Of a stretch of 64,000 nucleotides of DNA, positions 34,423 to 44,628 are shown in pieces. The translations under genes were made by a program, and so were the position numbers. A model generated the notes under the pieces. It searched no databases. It saw nothing but the letters and a program-made list of their open reading frames with translations, and had not been told where the DNA came from. The first letter of the stretch is position 1; every line of letters starts with the position of its first letter. The DNA comes from Alteromonadaceae bacterium (GTDB taxonomy: Bacteria > Pseudomonadota > Gammaproteobacteria > Enterobacterales > Alteromonadaceae): contig JABXHM010000003.1 of NCBI GenBank assembly GCA_013373625.1, forward strand, positions 329,819 through 393,818, read 5' to 3'.

Positions 34423-36594
34423 ATGGATGTTTCTGAGTTACTCGACGAATTAAACGACAATCAGCGCGAAGCCGTTGCTGCGCCCTTATCCAACATGCTC
34501 GTGCTGGCCGGTGCCGGCAGCGGTAAAACCCGCGTGCTCGTACATCGCATCGCCTGGCTAATGCAGGTAGAGAATATCGCGCCGTACAGCATTCTGGCAG
34601 TAACCTTTACCAATAAAGCCGCGCGTGAAATGCGCGGGCGTATTGAAAGCTTAATGGAAAGGCCGTTAAACACCATGTGGATCGGCACTTTCCATGGCCT
34701 TGCGCATCGTTTACTGCGGGCTCATTATGCCGAGGCAAATTTACCGGAGAACTTTCAAATCCTCGACTCAGACGATCAGTATCGTTTGATCAAGCGCATT
34801 CTCAAAGCCATGAACCTCGATGAAAAACACTGGGCGCCGCGCCCTATTCAGTGGTACATCAATGGCAACAAGGATGAAGGCTTACGCCCCGAGCATATCG
34901 AGACTCACGGCGATCATACCCAGCAAAAAATGCGCGAGATTTATGCCGCCTATCAGGAGGCCTGCGACCGCTCAGGGCTGGTCGATTTTGCCGAAATACT
35001 GTTACGTGCGCACGAACTGTGGGTGAAAAATCCCGATGTACTGGCGCATTACCAGCGCCGCTTCAGAGCCGTTCTGGTCGACGAATTCCAGGACACCAAC
35101 AATATACAGTACGCGTGGTTACGTTTACTTTGTGGCCACGAAAACAGCAATATGATGATTGTCGGTGACGACGATCAGTCGATATACGGTTGGCGTGGCG
35201 CGAATGTCGATAATATTCAGCACTTCTTACGAGACTTTAACGACGCATCAACGATTCGTTTGGAACAAAACTATCGTTCAACAGCCACCATACTTAAAGC
35301 CGCTAATAAGGTGATTGACAATAACCAGGGACGTTTGGGTAAAGAGCTATGGACCGACGGCGACGACGGTGAGCCCATTTCCATCTACGCAGGTTTTAAC
35401 GATCTCGATGAAGCCCGCTTTATTGTGGCGCAGATATCCAGTTGGCATAACCAGGGCAATCTGCTCAAAGAGTCGGCCATTTTGTACCGTAACAATGCCC
35501 AGTCCCGGGTCCTTGAAGAAGCGCTGTTACATCAGGGCATTGCATACCGTATATACGGTGGCCTGCGGTTCTTTGAACGCCAGGAAATCAAAGATGCCCT
35601 CGGCTATATGCGATTGGTCAATCATGCCCACGACGATGCCGCCTTTGAGCGAGTGGTCAATACACCCAGTCGCGGTTTGGGTGAACGCACGCTGGCCACA
35701 ATTCGCGAACAAACCAGAGCGCAAAACTGCTCAATGTGGCAAGCCAGTCTGCAATTGTTACAAGACGGGGGCCTCAAAGGCCGTGCTGCAAATGCGTTAA
35801 ATCAGTTCATTACACTGATTACAGATATGGCCAGAGAATGTGATGATCTTGCCCTCGAAGAGCAAGCCAACAAGGCCATTAAGCAGTCTGGCTTATATGC
35901 CATGTACCAGGCCGAAAAAGGTGAAAAAGCACAGGCCAGACTGGAAAACTTAGAAGAGCTGGTGACTGCCTGTAAGCAATTTGTTGTGCCGGAAGAGGCC
36001 GACGAAATGACCCCGCTATCGGCATTTCTGGCTCATGCATCGCTGGAAGCAGGTGAAACACAGGCCAGTGGCGATCAGGACGCTGTGCAGCTCATGACCA
36101 TTCACACCGCCAAAGGACTTGAGTTTCCGCTGGTCTTTATGGCTGGCGTCGAAGAAGGCATGTTCCCGAGTCAAATGACCAACGATGAACCAGGTCGCAT
36201 GGAAGAGGAACGCCGCTTATGTTACGTGGGAATGACCCGCGCCATGAAAAAACTTTACATGACCTATGCCGAAATGCGGCGTGTTTACGGCCAGGAAAAA
36301 TACCACACTGCGTCACGTTTTTTACGCGAAATTCCCTCAGAATGTGTGGAAGAAATTCGCCTGACGTCTACAGTATCAAGACCAGTACCCAGTCGGTTTA
36401 GCAAAGCAGCGTCCCATGAACGAATGGAGCAAAGTGGCTTTACTCTGGGTCAACGGGTCAGTCATCGTAAATTTGGCGAAGGCGTCGTTCTTAATTACGA
36501 AGGCAGCGGTGATCATGCCCGGGTGCAGGTAAATTTTGACGACTTTGGCAGTAAATGGCTGGTGCTGAGTTTTGCCAAGTTAGAGGCCGTATGA
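34423..36594 (+). CDS. uvrD: DNA helicase II
   Basis: A 723-residue superfamily-1 3'-5' helicase for nucleotide-excision and mismatch repair. Motif I is AGAGSGKT (29-36), TNKAAREM is motif Ia, VDEFQDTN motif II, VGDDDQSIYGWRGA motif III, LEQNYRS motif IV, LMTIHTAKGLEFPLVF motif V and EEERRLCYVGMTRA motif VI. The C-terminal ~60 residues, GQRVSHRKFGEGVVLNYEGSGDHARVQVNF, form the Tudor-like domain that binds RNA polymerase in UvrD. The length matches E. coli UvrD (720). An SOS box lies just upstream. Confidence 0.97.
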   Translation: MDVSELLDELNDNQREAVAAPLSNMLVLAGAGSGKTRVLVHRIAWLMQVENIAPYSILAVTFTNKAAREMRGRIESLMERPLNTMWIGTFHGLAHRLLRAHYAEANLPENFQILDSDDQYRLIKRILKAMNLDEKHWAPRPIQWYINGNKDEGLRPEHIETHGDHTQQKMREIYAAYQEACDRSGLVDFAEILLRAHELWVKNPDVLAHYQRRFRAVLVDEFQDTNNIQYAWLRLLCGHENSNMMIVGDDDQSIYGWRGANVDNIQHFLRDFNDASTIRLEQNYRSTATILKAANKVIDNNQGRLGKELWTDGDDGEPISIYAGFNDLDEARFIVAQISSWHNQGNLLKESAILYRNNAQSRVLEEALLHQGIAYRIYGGLRFFERQEIKDALGYMRLVNHAHDDAAFERVVNTPSRGLGERTLATIREQTRAQNCSMWQASLQLLQDGGLKGRAANALNQFITLITDMARECDDLALEEQANKAIKQSGLYAMYQAEKGEKAQARLENLEELVTACKQFVVPEEADEMTPLSAFLAHASLEAGETQASGDQDAVQLMTIHTAKGLEFPLVFMAGVEEGMFPSQMTNDEPGRMEEERRLCYVGMTRAMKKLYMTYAEMRRVYGQEKYHTASRFLREIPSECVEEIRLTSTVSRPVPSRFSKAASHERMEQSGFTLGQRVSHRKFGEGVVLNYEGSGDHARVQVNFDDFGSKWLVLSFAKLEAV

Positions 36595-36607
36595 GGGCAA
36601 AATATCC

Positions 36608-37852
36608 ATGCCTATGAAAGTGCTGATAATTGAAGACAGTTCGACAAATATTGGCCTGCTAAAAAAGCTGGTCGAAATGGCCGGGCTAGAGCCCGTACTG
36701 ACGACCAGTCTTACCGCCGCTCGCCATGTTTTTATGCATACCGAGCCGGAAGATTATCTGTGCGCCATTGTCGATTACGATCTGCCCGATGCGCCCCATG
36801 GTGAAGCCATTGACTATACCATAAACAGCTATATTCCAACTATCGTCACAACCGGGCAACTCGACGAAGACATTCGCCACGGTGTGTTATCGCGGGATGT
36901 TGTCGATTACATTCCCAAAGAAAACGCGCAAATGTATGACTATCTCATGCGCTTGCTCGCCCGACTGCAAAAAAACAAAAAAATCAGCGTTATTGTGGTT
37001 GGACCCAAACGAAAAGAGCGTAACGCCACCGCGGCTTTGCTCAGACGCCATAACTTTATGACCTTTGAGTGTGCCACTGCCCGCGAAGCAGAAAGCCTGC
37101 TGGCTGAACACACTAACGTAAAGCTGCTTTTTATTAACAGTGCCATTCAGGATCAATCAGCCACCCAGTTTGTTGCAAATTTGCGAAAACGCTACAACAA
37201 AGAAGAGCTTGCCATCGTTGGCATCACCGATGATCCGAATAGTTTACTGGCCGCCAGGTTTATAAAAAGTGGGGCTAATGACTTTATTCGCAGGCCTTAT
37301 TGTCACGAAGAGTTTTTGTGTCGGGTTAATCAAAATATTGAGTTAATCGAGAACGTTGAGATCATTCGACGCACCGCTAACACCGACTACCTGACCGGCC
37401 TGCCAAACCGACGTCACTTTTTTTATACCGTTAATAAGTATCAGCGCAACCAACCGGCACATCAGGCCCTGGCGTTGGTCGACCTGGACTTTTTTAAATC
37501 GATCAACGATACCCACGGCCATGATGCGGGGGATGCTGTTCTGCAGGCCGTTGCAAAACGTATTGCACTGCATTGCGCAGAGTTTATTGTGGCGCGCTTT
37601 GGCGGCGAAGAATTTTGTATATATATGCCCGATGTCAATGCCGCAGAAGCGGTGGAGGCAATGCAGAGCTTGTGTAGCCATATAAGCAGTGCACCTGTGC
37701 CTTTTCAGAATATCGAACTTGAGGTCACCACCAGCATCGGTCTTACAACCATTCCCGGCCACAACATAGAACTCATGCTGACAAACGCCGACAAATTACT
37801 TTACGAGGCAAAACAAAGCGGTCGCAACCGCGTTGTGCATGATAATAACTGA
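36608..37852 (+). CDS. Dual-receiver diguanylate cyclase response regulator
   Basis: A 414-residue protein with REC1 (about 3-118), REC2 (about 125-245) and a GGDEF domain (about 255-414). REC1 has the IEDS acidic pocket and CAIVDYDLPD with the phospho-accepting aspartate. REC2 begins ISVIVVGPKRK and has FINSAIQD where the aspartate is expected, so it is probably not phosphorylated. The cyclase motif is ARFGGEEFC, with DYLTGLPNRR and DLDFFKSINDTHGHDAGD intact, so it should make c-di-GMP. The inhibitory RxxD site is replaced by HCAE. It starts 13 bases after uvrD and may be partly co-transcribed. Confidence 0.9.
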   Translation: MPMKVLIIEDSSTNIGLLKKLVEMAGLEPVLTTSLTAARHVFMHTEPEDYLCAIVDYDLPDAPHGEAIDYTINSYIPTIVTTGQLDEDIRHGVLSRDVVDYIPKENAQMYDYLMRLLARLQKNKKISVIVVGPKRKERNATAALLRRHNFMTFECATAREAESLLAEHTNVKLLFINSAIQDQSATQFVANLRKRYNKEELAIVGITDDPNSLLAARFIKSGANDFIRRPYCHEEFLCRVNQNIELIENVEIIRRTANTDYLTGLPNRRHFFYTVNKYQRNQPAHQALALVDLDFFKSINDTHGHDAGDAVLQAVAKRIALHCAEFIVARFGGEEFCIYMPDVNAAEAVEAMQSLCSHISSAPVPFQNIELEVTTSIGLTTIPGHNIELMLTNADKLLYEAKQSGRNRVVHDNN

Positions 37853-37855
37853 AAA

Positions 37856-38794
37856 CTACTCAGCAACCTGTTCAGCAACCTGCATAGCTTTACGCGCTTT
37901 GCGTTGCTGGCGGTAAAGCTTCAGCGAGTCAGCACTAAACAACATTAATCCACACCACACAAAAGCAAAGGTAACGAGTCGCGCAGGTTCCAATGGTTCG
38001 TTGTACAACGCCACGGCAAAAATAAACATTAGCGTCGGCCCGATATACTGGATCAGTCCCAGGGTGGTAAACATAATTCGCTTTGCCGCAGCGTTAAAGG
38101 CCAGTAGCGGCAACGTCGTCACAACACCTGCGGCCATTAACCACACATTAAGCGATATCTCATTGCCGATCATACGCCCCACATCAGTGGCAAAAAACAC
38201 CCAGTAAAGCGCCGCAAAAGGCAATAGCACCAGGGTTTCCATAAATAAGCCTGGTAACGGCTCTACCGGGATCTGCCGACGCAGTAAACCGTATATTGCA
38301 AAACTGCCAGCCAGACTCAATGCCACCCACGGCAAGGTGCCATGGGCAATAATAATATTCGCCACACCAATCAATGCCAGAACAACCGCAAGTTGCTGCA
38401 TACGGCGCAGACGCTCGTTGAGGAACAACCGGGCCAAAAAGACATTTAACAAGGGGTTAATGTAGTAACCCAGACTAGCCTCAAGCATTAATCCGGAATT
38501 TACCGCCCATATAAATAACAGCCAGTTGCCGGCCAGCAGGACACTGGCCAGAATCAATAAGCCCACCAAACGCCGGGACTTAAAAATAATCCGCACTTTG
38601 GCAACCTGGCCCAGGCCAATGAGTAACAACGCCAGCAAAGCTGCCGACCACACCACCCGGTGCATCAGAATATCCGGCGCTGGCACGGCCATAATTTGCT
38701 TAAAGTACAGGGGCGCAATACCCCACATTGTATAGGCTGCTACCGCGTAGAGGATACCGGAAAATGCCTGGCGTTGAACAACATCAGAGGCCAC
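37856..38794 (-). CDS. rarD: EamA-family transporter RarD
   Basis: A 312-residue inner-membrane protein with ten hydrophobic helices in two EamA/DMT repeats. It has RarD-type signatures: ILYAVAAYTMWGIAPLYFKQI at the start, HRVVWSAALLALLL and LEASLGYYINPLLNVFLARLFLNERL. RarD is linked by name to chloramphenicol sensitivity, but its true substrate is not known. The GTG start has AAAAGGA upstream. It follows mgtE by 17 bases on the same strand. Confidence 0.9.
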   Translation of the reverse strand: MASDVVQRQAFSGILYAVAAYTMWGIAPLYFKQIMAVPAPDILMHRVVWSAALLALLLIGLGQVAKVRIIFKSRRLVGLLILASVLLAGNWLLFIWAVNSGLMLEASLGYYINPLLNVFLARLFLNERLRRMQQLAVVLALIGVANIIIAHGTLPWVALSLAGSFAIYGLLRRQIPVEPLPGLFMETLVLLPFAALYWVFFATDVGRMIGNEISLNVWLMAAGVVTTLPLLAFNAAAKRIMFTTLGLIQYIGPTLMFIFAVALYNEPLEPARLVTFAFVWCGLMLFSADSLKLYRQQRKARKAMQVAEQVAE

Positions 38795-38811
38795 ACTACA
38801 TCCTTTTCATA

Positions 38812-40161
38812 TTACAATAAAAACAGACTTCCGAGCCCCAAAAAGGCCACAAAGCCGACGATGTCGGTGACGGTAGTAAGTATGACCGAGCCTGATAAAG
38901 CCGGATCAATTTTCAGCTTTTCCAGAATAACCGGCAACATGACACCCGCCAGTGCAGCCGCCAGAATATTCAGGAAAATCGCCAGACATATCACCAGACC
39001 AAGGAGCGGATCGTTAAACCACATAAAGGCCACCACCCCAATCACCAGCGCCCAGATAACCCCATTGACACCGCCCACTTTTAACTCTTTGGTCATCAGC
39101 GCCTTTAAGTTAGCACTGGTTACCTGCCCCAGTGCCAAACCACGTACAATAAGAGTCAGCGTCTGACTGCCGGCAATGCCACCCATACTGGCCACAACCG
39201 GCATTAATACCGCCAGAGCCACCACCTGTTGCAGGGTCGCTTCAAATAAACCAATAAACCAGGAGGCCAGAAAGGCCGTTAATAAATTAAGCCCGAGCCA
39301 CAACGCGCGATTGCGTGCACTTTTTGCCACCGGTGCGAACAAATCCTCGTCTTCATCCATACCCGCCGTAGCCATCACCTGACGTTCGTAGTATTCATTA
39401 ACCAGCTCACTGGCACTTAACACATCTAAACGCCCGAGCAGCTTATTGCTGTCATCGACTACCGGTAATGCAGCGTAGCCACTACGTTGCACCTGAAATG
39501 ATGCATTGGTGGCGTCGTCAGCGCCTTTAATCACCGGTAACGATTCTTCCGTAAGCTCAACCATCGGCAAGTGCTCTGGCGCGCCGAATACACGGGTTAA
39601 TTTAACCGCTGCTGAGAAATGCCCGGAACGATTCACCAAAAACACCGTATCGCAGTGGTCCGGTACATTACGTCGAATCAGGCGCAAGCCATCCCGGACT
39701 TTGGCATTGAGCGGTAATACCAACATTTCATGAGAAATCCAGTGTCCTACCTGCTCATCGGGAAACTGTGTGGCATCACGAAAATATGCCTGTTGCTGTT
39801 TATCCAGGGCCTGATAGGCCAAATCAATAAGCCGGGCCGGCAAAGAGTCCATCAGCTCGAGCAGTTCTTCTGCATCAATATCCGCAAGGATGGCAGACCA
39901 TTGCTCATCGGCCATTGCAGCAATCAGCACTTCCCGTGGGTCACTACGCATTTCCACCAACACATCGACTTTTCGTGTGTCGGGTAATACTTCCCACAAT
40001 GATATCCGCTCTTCTACTGGTAAGGATTCCAGTAACGTGGCGATTTCCACATCTTCGGCAGGCAGCAGTAATTCGGCAACAGCCTGAATATCATCGGGGC
40101 CTTTATCGGTTACGATCTCTTCAATTAAATCAGGTAATGCTTCAGCCATCATCTTCACCAT
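38812..40161 (-). CDS. mgtE: Magnesium transporter MgtE
   Basis: A 449-residue Mg2+ channel. The N domain (MgtE_N superhelical, about 30-135) has AADEQWSAILADIDAEELLELMDSLP. Two CBS domains (about 138-260) follow, then the connecting helix and five membrane segments. The pore signature MPVVASMGGIAGSQTLTLIVRGLALGQV contains the conserved Gly-Asn/Ser region of MgtE. The final part includes LSGSVILTTVTDIVGFVAFLGLGSLFL, with the Asp that lines the pore. Gating by intracellular Mg2+ through the N and CBS domains is known for the family. Confidence 0.95.
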   Translation of the reverse strand: MVKMMAEALPDLIEEIVTDKGPDDIQAVAELLLPAEDVEIATLLESLPVEERISLWEVLPDTRKVDVLVEMRSDPREVLIAAMADEQWSAILADIDAEELLELMDSLPARLIDLAYQALDKQQQAYFRDATQFPDEQVGHWISHEMLVLPLNAKVRDGLRLIRRNVPDHCDTVFLVNRSGHFSAAVKLTRVFGAPEHLPMVELTEESLPVIKGADDATNASFQVQRSGYAALPVVDDSNKLLGRLDVLSASELVNEYYERQVMATAGMDEDEDLFAPVAKSARNRALWLGLNLLTAFLASWFIGLFEATLQQVVALAVLMPVVASMGGIAGSQTLTLIVRGLALGQVTSANLKALMTKELKVGGVNGVIWALVIGVVAFMWFNDPLLGLVICLAIFLNILAAALAGVMLPVILEKLKIDPALSGSVILTTVTDIVGFVAFLGLGSLFLL

Positions 40162-40308
40162 ACAGCGAAATTTTCTTTATCATATCACCGAACCCAACCG
40201 CACTGGTATTACTCTGTTTTGTCACCTTGGCGACCCGTTGAAACGGATCGAAAACTGGTCGTAAAAAGCCGTGAATCCGAGCTCAAAAACGCGTACACTT
40301 TGCACCTC

Positions 40309-42219
40309 ATGACAGTACTACCCGATACCGCCCCAAAGCAAAATAAGTTCGATAGCCCGAGTGCTATTGCGACACCTGCTGGCCAGAGTGATTTACCTGC
40401 ACAGAGCACCAACGCTGAAACGCCTGACGCGCAGCAAGTTCTGAAAGATATTTTTGGTTACAGCGCATTCAGAGAGGGTCAGGCAGAAGTCATCGAACAT
40501 ACCATTACGGGGAAAGACGTACTGGTGCTGTTGCCAACCGGTGGCGGCAAGTCGTTGTGCTATCAAATTCCTGCCATCGTGCGCCCGGGAACCGGCATTG
40601 TGGTATCACCATTAATTTCGTTAATGCAGGATCAGGTTGAGCAGTTGCATGAAGCGGGGGTCAAAGCGGCTTACTTAAATTCGTCTCTGGCACCGGAAGA
40701 TTATCAGGCAACGGTGCAAAAACTGCAGGCGGGTTTTTACGATATTATTTATGTTTCACCCGAAAGGCTGTTACAACGCTCTTTTTTGAACATGCTGTCG
40801 CAAACCAAAATTGCCTTATTTGCTGTTGATGAAGCCCACTGCGTATCACACTGGGGTCATGATTTTCGCCAGGACTACCGCGAGCTTGGTCTGCTCAAGC
40901 AACGCTTTACTGACATCCCGGTAATAGGGTTAACCGCCACCGCTGATATCACCACCCAACAGGATATCCAGGTTCAACTGGGCCTTGATGCGCCGCTGGT
41001 GTATAAGGGCTCGTTTGACCGACCCAATATTCGCTACCGGGTTATTGCCAAGTACAAGCCTTTCGACCAAATCGTGACGTATATTCGCCAACAGGATGGC
41101 GGCAGCGGCATTATTTATTGTAATTCCCGCGCCAAAGTGGATGACTTAAGTGCCAAATTACACCGCCAGGGCTTTCGCAGTGCGGCTTATCATGCCGGCA
41201 TGGATGCCGACGAACGCGCCTATGTGCAACGCCAGTTTATTACCGATAAAATCGATGTCGTAGTGGCCACAGTAGCCTTTGGCATGGGTATCAACAAATC
41301 CAACGTGCGTTTTGTGGTGCATCATGACGTGCCGCGCAGTATTGAAAGTTACTATCAGGAAACCGGCCGCGCCGGTCGTGACGGGCTGCCTGCCGAGGCA
41401 TTGCTGTTGTTTGATGAGAAAGACAGCGCGCGGGTAAAACAATGGATAGAACAAGGCAACCAGGCCGACCGTAACGCCATTGAATTACAAAAATTTGCGG
41501 CCATGGAAGCCTTTGCCGAAGCGCAAACCTGCCGTCGTCAGGTGCTGTTAAATTACTTTTCAGAATTTAGCGATAAAGCCTGTGGTAACTGTGATATATG
41601 CCTTGACCCACCCCGGCCTTTCGATGGCTTGCTGGTGGCCCAGAAAGTCCTGAGCTGCATTTTGCGTTTACATCAACAATATGCCACCCAGTATGTTATT
41701 GACGTATTGCGCGGTAAAAATCTCAAGCGCTTGCAGGAAGCCGGACACGATAAGCTGTCAACCTGGGGCATAGGCAAAGATCACAATGATCAGTACTGGC
41801 ATAATATTATTAATCAGTTAATTCATCGTGGATTAATTCGGGTTGATATTGCCAGCCATGCGGTGTTGCGGTTAACCGAAGCCGCCCGGCCGGTATTGAA
41901 AGGTGAGATTGCGGTAGAGCTGGCAACGCCGCGCTTAGAAATTAAAGCCGAGAAGCCCGTTAAGCCCGCCCTTAAAAACTACGATAAGGTTCTGTTTGCT
42001 CGCCTTAAGCATCTGCGAAAAGTGCTTGCGCAGGAACACGATGTACCACCGTTTGTTATCTTCAGCGATGCCACGCTGGCCGAAATGGCGGCCAGCAAAC
42101 CCACTGACAAAAATGGATTTTTAACAGTCAGCGGCGTTGGCCTGACCAAACTGGAACGCTACGGCACGCCATTCCTGCAACTCATTAACGACTACCTCGA
42201 ACGGGATATTGATGCCTGA
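40309..42219 (+). CDS. recQ: ATP-dependent DNA helicase RecQ
   Basis: A 636-residue 3'-5' helicase of superfamily 2. Motif 0 is FGYSAFREGQAEVI, motif I LPTGGGKSLCYQ, motif II DEAHCVSHWGHDFR, and motif VI QETGRAGRDG. The RecQ-Ct zinc module has CRRQVLLNYFSEF with CGNCDICLDPP (four cysteines). The HRDC domain lies near the C-terminus (about 550-630). Start ATG 40309 is preferred: it leaves about 38 residues before the conserved FGY motif, while the longer frame from 40219 adds about 30 non-conserved residues and overlaps the divergent mgtE promoter region. Confidence 0.95.
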   Translation: MTVLPDTAPKQNKFDSPSAIATPAGQSDLPAQSTNAETPDAQQVLKDIFGYSAFREGQAEVIEHTITGKDVLVLLPTGGGKSLCYQIPAIVRPGTGIVVSPLISLMQDQVEQLHEAGVKAAYLNSSLAPEDYQATVQKLQAGFYDIIYVSPERLLQRSFLNMLSQTKIALFAVDEAHCVSHWGHDFRQDYRELGLLKQRFTDIPVIGLTATADITTQQDIQVQLGLDAPLVYKGSFDRPNIRYRVIAKYKPFDQIVTYIRQQDGGSGIIYCNSRAKVDDLSAKLHRQGFRSAAYHAGMDADERAYVQRQFITDKIDVVVATVAFGMGINKSNVRFVVHHDVPRSIESYYQETGRAGRDGLPAEALLLFDEKDSARVKQWIEQGNQADRNAIELQKFAAMEAFAEAQTCRRQVLLNYFSEFSDKACGNCDICLDPPRPFDGLLVAQKVLSCILRLHQQYATQYVIDVLRGKNLKRLQEAGHDKLSTWGIGKDHNDQYWHNIINQLIHRGLIRVDIASHAVLRLTEAARPVLKGEIAVELATPRLEIKAEKPVKPALKNYDKVLFARLKHLRKVLAQEHDVPPFVIFSDATLAEMAASKPTDKNGFLTVSGVGLTKLERYGTPFLQLINDYLERDIDA

Positions 42220-42259
42220 TTGGTGATGTGCAAATCAGCACGTGCGATCTGGCAAGCGG

Positions 42260-42940
42260 TTACGCATAGGCGTACTCACCGCCTTTTTTAAGCCCACGCT
42301 GATAGGCTTCACGGGCGTGTATCTTTTTAACCCAATCATCAATGGCAGGGTACAAACCACCACCAATACGCCCACGCATCGCCTCAAGCGGAAAACTCAT
42401 TTGAAAATCAGCGCCGCTTAAGGTGTCACCAGCAAACCATTCATGCTTTGCTAGGTGCGCATTGACGTATTCGAGACTGCGCTTAAGGTTGGGCCCGTAG
42501 TAGGCCTGATTAATAGCGTCTACCACTTTGCCCACCACCGGCTTCATAAAAAATGGCTTAGCTTTATCCCTGGCCTTCCCCATTACCAGAGTGGCCACCA
42601 GCGGCGGCATTAAACTTCCCTCGGCAAAGTGCATCCAAAACTGGTATGCATTCAATGCTGCAGGATTATCGCTACCGGGCTTTAGGTGTGTGCCATACTC
42701 ACCAATGATATATTCAATAATGGCGCCTGACTCAGCCAGGGTATGGCCATTGTGTGTAATAACAGGCGAGCGGCCCAATGAGTGCACCGCTTTGAGTGAC
42801 TCTGGCGCCAGATTGGTTTTGCTATCACGTTGGTAATGTTCGATTGTGTAATTAACGTTTAACTCTTCTAAGAGCCAAAGTACGCGCTGAGATCGTGAGT
42901 TGTTGAGGTGATGTACAACTAACGCTGCTTCAGAAGTCAT
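42260..42940 (-). CDS. Glutathione S-transferase family protein
   Basis: A 226-residue GST. The thioredoxin-like N-domain (about 5-85) has NNSRSQRVLWLLEEL with the catalytic Ser/Asn region, and SPVITHNGHTLAESGAIIEYI with the Glu-Ser pair that binds glutathione. The helical C-domain holds ADFQMSFPLEAM, the N-capping box of GSTs. It converges on recQ across 40 bases. The exact class and substrate are not clear; detoxification or a maintenance role is inferred. Confidence 0.9.
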   Translation of the reverse strand: MTSEAALVVHHLNNSRSQRVLWLLEELNVNYTIEHYQRDSKTNLAPESLKAVHSLGRSPVITHNGHTLAESGAIIEYIIGEYGTHLKPGSDNPAALNAYQFWMHFAEGSLMPPLVATLVMGKARDKAKPFFMKPVVGKVVDAINQAYYGPNLKRSLEYVNAHLAKHEWFAGDTLSGADFQMSFPLEAMRGRIGGGLYPAIDDWVKKIHAREAYQRGLKKGGEYAYA

Positions 42941-43209
42941 AGTAAATCCTGTTATTCGCCGTTTCCAGACACAGAAAACATCAATGCGATGTATTCAGTA
43001 CGTAAAAGTATCTAATTGGATTAACCTTAAATGACATACATGCTTTTTATCAACCATTTCGACGATATTTTGCGCGTTTTACCTACAAGATAGCCAGCTT
43101 CCTTTGGCGCCCGCCACCGGGGTAGTAGATGAATATCAGCCACATAATGCTACACTGGCGGCGTACCACAAAAGAACAGCTAACATGCTGCCCATAAAGC
43201 GAGGTATTA

Positions 43210-44628
43210 ATGCGATTAAGCCATCATTATGCCACTGCACTGCCAGAAACAGTCAGTAAAGTAATACCACAAACACTTGATGGTATTGCGTTGCAATGGC
43301 ATAACAGCGAACTGTCGGCGCAGTTCAACCTGCCCACTGGCGATGATCTGATGGCTGCCATTTTTACATCCGGGGGTAAGCTGGCCGTCAACGCCGTAGC
43401 GCAAAAATACGGCGGCCACCAGTTTGGCCAGTGGAATCCCCGGCTGGGTGATGGGCGCGGTCTGCTGCTTGGTGAAGTCACCGATAGCCATGGCCAGCGT
43501 TTTGACCTGCATTTAAAAGGCGCCGGACAAACACCGTATTCCCGCCAGGCAGACGGCCGCGCCGTGCTGCGCTCCACATTACGCGAATACATTGCCTCTG
43601 AGGCCCTGCATCATTTGCACATTCCTACCTCCCGCGCGTTATGCCTGATGACCAGCGTACATTCGATTCGCCGTGAGCATGAGGAGCCGGGTGCCATGAT
43701 GATCCGCATGGCACCAAGCCACATTCGCTTTGGTCACTTCGAATATTATTTTCGTAGCCGCCAGGCCGACACGCTCGACAAACTAATGAACTACACGCTG
43801 GAGAATTACTTTACAGAATGTCAGCGCCACGCGAAGCCGCATAAGGCGTTACTCACCGCTATAAGCCTGCGTACGGCCCGCATGATAGCGTTATGGCAGA
43901 CCTTTGGCTTTGTGCATGGCGTGATGAACACTGACAACATGTCGATTCATGGCATTACTTTTGATTACGGGCCTTACGCATTTGTTGAACACTTTAAGTC
44001 CGATGCGGTGTTTAACCACTCCGATTATGAAGGCCGGTATGCCTTTGACCGGCAGCCTGGCATTGCATTATGGAACTTAAATGCACTGGCACATGCGTTT
44101 ACCGATTACCTGAGTACCGATGAAATCCGCGAGTGCCTGGCGCTGTTTGAACCGACCTTTTTAAGTCAGTACCGCTATCAGATGTTAAACCGCATTGGAA
44201 TAGACGATAACAGCGACAATGAGCCTTGTTTACATCAGTGGCTGGCGCTACTGGAACAAAATAATCTGGATTACACGCTGAGTTTTCGACAGTTGGCAAC
44301 AGCGGACCCAAGTGTGGAAATGTCTTCATTACGTGACCAGTTTGTTGATCGTAAAGCGTTTGACCACTGGTGGCATGATTATCGTCAGCGCAGGTTAACA
44401 AAAACAAACAATAATAGTGAGCAATCACTTACCGAGTTGAATCCTGTGGTTATCCCCCGCACTCACTATTTACAACACGCTATCGAAGCGGCAGAGCAAG
44501 GCGATTTTGGCCCGGCAGAAGCCCTGATGGCTGCTGTTAAACAGCCTTTTAGCGATAACCGGATTACCCGTAATTTTCAGCAACCGGCCAAACACAATAG
44601 TCAGGTGAGTTTGTCATGCAGCAGTTAA
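43210..44628 (+). CDS. selO: Protein adenylyltransferase SelO
   Basis: A 472-residue pseudokinase-fold enzyme that transfers AMP from ATP to Ser/Thr/Tyr of other proteins. VAQKYGGHQFGQWNPRLGDGRG and LHLKGAGQTPYSRQADGRAVLRSTLREYIASEA are the SelO nucleotide-binding signatures, with the conserved Lys and Arg. FVHGVMNTDNMSIHGITFDYGPYAF holds the catalytic Asp and Asn. The C-terminus ends VSLSCSS: Cys stands at the position of selenocysteine in eukaryotic SelO. The next gene starts inside the last 13 bases. A redox role in protein AMPylation is known in E. coli. Confidence 0.95.
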   Translation: MRLSHHYATALPETVSKVIPQTLDGIALQWHNSELSAQFNLPTGDDLMAAIFTSGGKLAVNAVAQKYGGHQFGQWNPRLGDGRGLLLGEVTDSHGQRFDLHLKGAGQTPYSRQADGRAVLRSTLREYIASEALHHLHIPTSRALCLMTSVHSIRREHEEPGAMMIRMAPSHIRFGHFEYYFRSRQADTLDKLMNYTLENYFTECQRHAKPHKALLTAISLRTARMIALWQTFGFVHGVMNTDNMSIHGITFDYGPYAFVEHFKSDAVFNHSDYEGRYAFDRQPGIALWNLNALAHAFTDYLSTDEIRECLALFEPTFLSQYRYQMLNRIGIDDNSDNEPCLHQWLALLEQNNLDYTLSFRQLATADPSVEMSSLRDQFVDRKAFDHWWHDYRQRRLTKTNNNSEQSLTELNPVVIPRTHYLQHAIEAAEQGDFGPAEALMAAVKQPFSDNRITRNFQQPAKHNSQVSLSCSS

